DNA from: JAFGLP01 sp050014895
Lineage (GTDB): Bacteria; Chloroflexota; Dehalococcoidia; GIF9; UBA5629
Reading direction: 5' to 3'
DNA: 13,240 bases
Assembly: GCA_050014895.1 (NCBI GenBank)
Contig: JBEKCL010000085.1
Location: 1 to 13,240 of the forward strand
Positions within the stretch are counted from its first letter, which is position 1, and the number at the start of each line of letters is the position of its first letter. Below are positions 11,768 through 13,240 of this stretch, in pieces. Below the pieces are notes generated by a model. It worked only from the letters and a program-made list of their open reading frames with translations. It did not search any database and was not told the DNA's origin. The position numbers and the translations under genes are program-made.

Positions 11768-13240
11768 GTGGACCAATACAAGCTATTTATCGATGGCAAA
11801 TTTGTCGATGCTAAGAGTGGGAAAACATTCCAATCGATCGACCCTGGCTCGGGAGCGCCAATTGCTACAGTAGCGCAGGCGGGCAAGGAGGATGCCGAGG
11901 CTGCCATTGCAGCGGCGCGCCGGGCATTCGATAAGGGCGAGTGGAGCAGGATGTCGGTGCAGGCCCGCACTGCCAAGGTCAGGGATTTCGCTGACCAGGT
12001 TGCCCAGCAGGGGCTGCGCCTGGCCGCCACCGAATCGATGGATGCAGGCCAGGTCATTTCACTGGCCAAATTCATGCCGCTTATCAGCGTTACATTATTG
12101 CGCAATTTGAGCCTGGCAGCGGCCACCAAGTTCCCCTGGGAGGAGGAGATCCCTGTCTCGGGCAATGCCTTTGCTCCCGGCCGTGAGTATATCCGCAGGG
12201 AGCCGCTGGGCGTATGCGTAGGTATAGTCCCCTGGAATTACCCCATGTACATAGCGATCTGGAAGATAACACCGGCGCTTTGCATGGGCAATACCATGGT
12301 TTTAAAGCCAGCTTCGGTTACCCCGTTGACGGCCTGTATCCTGGCTGAATGTGCCAAGGCTGCGGGCATACCTGATGGGGTACTCAATATCATTCCCGGC
12401 CCCGGTGGTGAACTGGGCAAGGTGCTCTGCACACATCCCGATGTGGACAAGGTGGCGCTGACCGGCAGCACTGAGGTCGGGCGTGAAATTATGAAACTGG
12501 CCTCCGACACTTTGAAAAAAGTATCGTTGGAACTGGGAGGCAAATCGGCCAATATCATTCTCGATGATGCTGACATTGAGCTTGCGGTAGAAGGCGCCTG
12601 CTACGGGACCTTCTTCCACCAGGGGCAGGTATGTTCATCAGGCACCAGGGTGCTGGTCCAGGCAAAAATATATGACCAGTTTATCGAAAAGATGAAGAAG
12701 CGCGCAGAAATGCTGCGCGTAGGGTATCAACTCGATGCCAAATCCCACCTGGGCCCGCTGGTCAGCAAGGAACAACTGGCCACCGTCGAGCGCTATGTCA
12801 AGATCGGCAAAGAAGAAGGCGCAGAGTTGATCACAGGCGGCAAGCGCGTTGAGGTACCGGGCCTACCCGAAGGCAACTACTATGCCCCAACTATTTTTAC
12901 CAAAGTGAACAATAAAATGCGTATTGCCCAGGAGGAGATCTTCGGTCCGGTTGTCTGCGTGATTAAGTTTGATAGCGACGAAGAAGCGCTGGCCATCGCC
13001 AATGATTCTTCCTACGGCCTGGCCGGCGGCGTGTTCTCCGGCAACAATGCCAGGGCACAGCGCCTGGCCAACTCCGTCCGTACGGGAACAATGTGGATTA
13101 ACAATTACCACATCTTCTCGGACTTCTGCCCCTTCGGCGGTTACAAACAGTCCGGCATCGGACGTGATTTCGGTATGGAATCGTTGCATGAATATACGCA
13201 AATGAAACGTATCCACGTCAACTCCATGGCCCATAGCCAT
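11768..13240 (+). CDS. NAD(P)-dependent aldehyde dehydrogenase (3' end beyond window)
   Basis: Oxidises an aldehyde to the carboxylate. The frame starts at GTG 11768 behind a perfect AAAGGAGG (7 bases upstream) and stays open for 491 codons to the window end; family members usually have about 490-500 residues, so only the last few are missing. VPWNYPM (154-160) supplies the oxyanion asparagine Asn157, Lys180 in LKPAS binds the cofactor, TGSTEVG (232-238) follows, LELGGKSANII (254-264) carries the general base Glu255, and GQVCSSGTR (286-294) the nucleophile Cys289. EEIFGPV and FGGYKQSGIGRD near the end are typical. It resembles the betaine-aldehyde/ALDH2-like branch, but the substrate is open. 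It probably shares a transcript with the HesB-like gene. Confidence 0.95.
   Translation, partial: MDQYKLFIDGKFVDAKSGKTFQSIDPGSGAPIATVAQAGKEDAEAAIAAARRAFDKGEWSRMSVQARTAKVRDFADQVAQQGLRLAATESMDAGQVISLAKFMPLISVTLLRNLSLAAATKFPWEEEIPVSGNAFAPGREYIRREPLGVCVGIVPWNYPMYIAIWKITPALCMGNTMVLKPASVTPLTACILAECAKAAGIPDGVLNIIPGPGGELGKVLCTHPDVDKVALTGSTEVGREIMKLASDTLKKVSLELGGKSANIILDDADIELAVEGACYGTFFHQGQVCSSGTRVLVQAKIYDQFIEKMKKRAEMLRVGYQLDAKSHLGPLVSKEQLATVERYVKIGKEEGAELITGGKRVEVPGLPEGNYYAPTIFTKVNNKMRIAQEEIFGPVVCVIKFDSDEEALAIANDSSYGLAGGVFSGNNARAQRLANSVRTGTMWINNYHIFSDFCPFGGYKQSGIGRDFGMESLHEYTQMKRIHVNSMAHSH

Noticed and set aside
1..13240. CRISPR arrays, tRNA or rRNA genes and insertion sequences
   Set aside because: No regularly spaced repeats, no tRNA-like cloverleaf segments, no rRNA signatures and no transposase motifs were seen by eye on either strand.

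Overview
The window reads as about 13 kb of bacterial chromosome. I lean towards a Dehalococcoidia-like member of the Chloroflexota. The reasons are the dxr-rseP-ispG gene order, a B-box zinc-finger protein with two membrane helices, an ABC-type solute-binding lipoprotein with a low-complexity linker, and beta-oxidation genes typical of sediment relatives of that class. This placement is inference from gene content; the window holds no rRNA, tRNA or marker that settles it.

Layout. From 1 to 3173 the minus strand carries a fatty acyl-CoA oxidation cluster. In transcription order it holds a small cysteine-rich protein, an enoyl-CoA hydratase, and two tandem paralogous 3-hydroxyacyl-CoA dehydrogenases, the last cut by the window start. 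Between 3174 and 3396 lie two back-to-back promoters that separate this cluster from a plus-strand B-box zinc-finger membrane protein, which ends at a clear intrinsic terminator. From 3964 to 7379 come dxr, rseP and ispG: two enzymes of the MEP isoprenoid pathway flanking a site-2 protease. From 7436 to 8701 there is an orphan solute-binding lipoprotein, followed directly by a decayed copy of the 3' end of ispG. From 8859 to 9397 there is a ribbon-helix-helix/RelE toxin-antitoxin module with a well-marked operator region. It overlaps by four bases a glutamine cyclotransferase lipoprotein reading frame (9394-10275).

A convergent short-chain dehydrogenase on the minus strand (10308-11105) is preceded by a terminator-like hairpin just in front of its ribosome binding site, which suggests attenuation. 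On the right a good promoter at 11315-11343 drives a HesB/IscA-like protein and an aldehyde dehydrogenase that runs off the window end.

How the genes fit together. The hydratase and dehydrogenases catalyse consecutive steps of beta-oxidation (or its reversal), and the aldehyde dehydrogenase could feed or drain acids. dxr and ispG supply the first committed and the penultimate steps of isoprenoid precursor synthesis. No single undescribed system dominates the window. The features that most deserve a second look are the ispG 3' remnant behind the binding-protein gene together with a possible smaller dxr echo, the hairpin in front of the short-chain dehydrogenase, the operator layout of the toxin-antitoxin module, and the HesB-like protein without the usual C-terminal cysteine pair.
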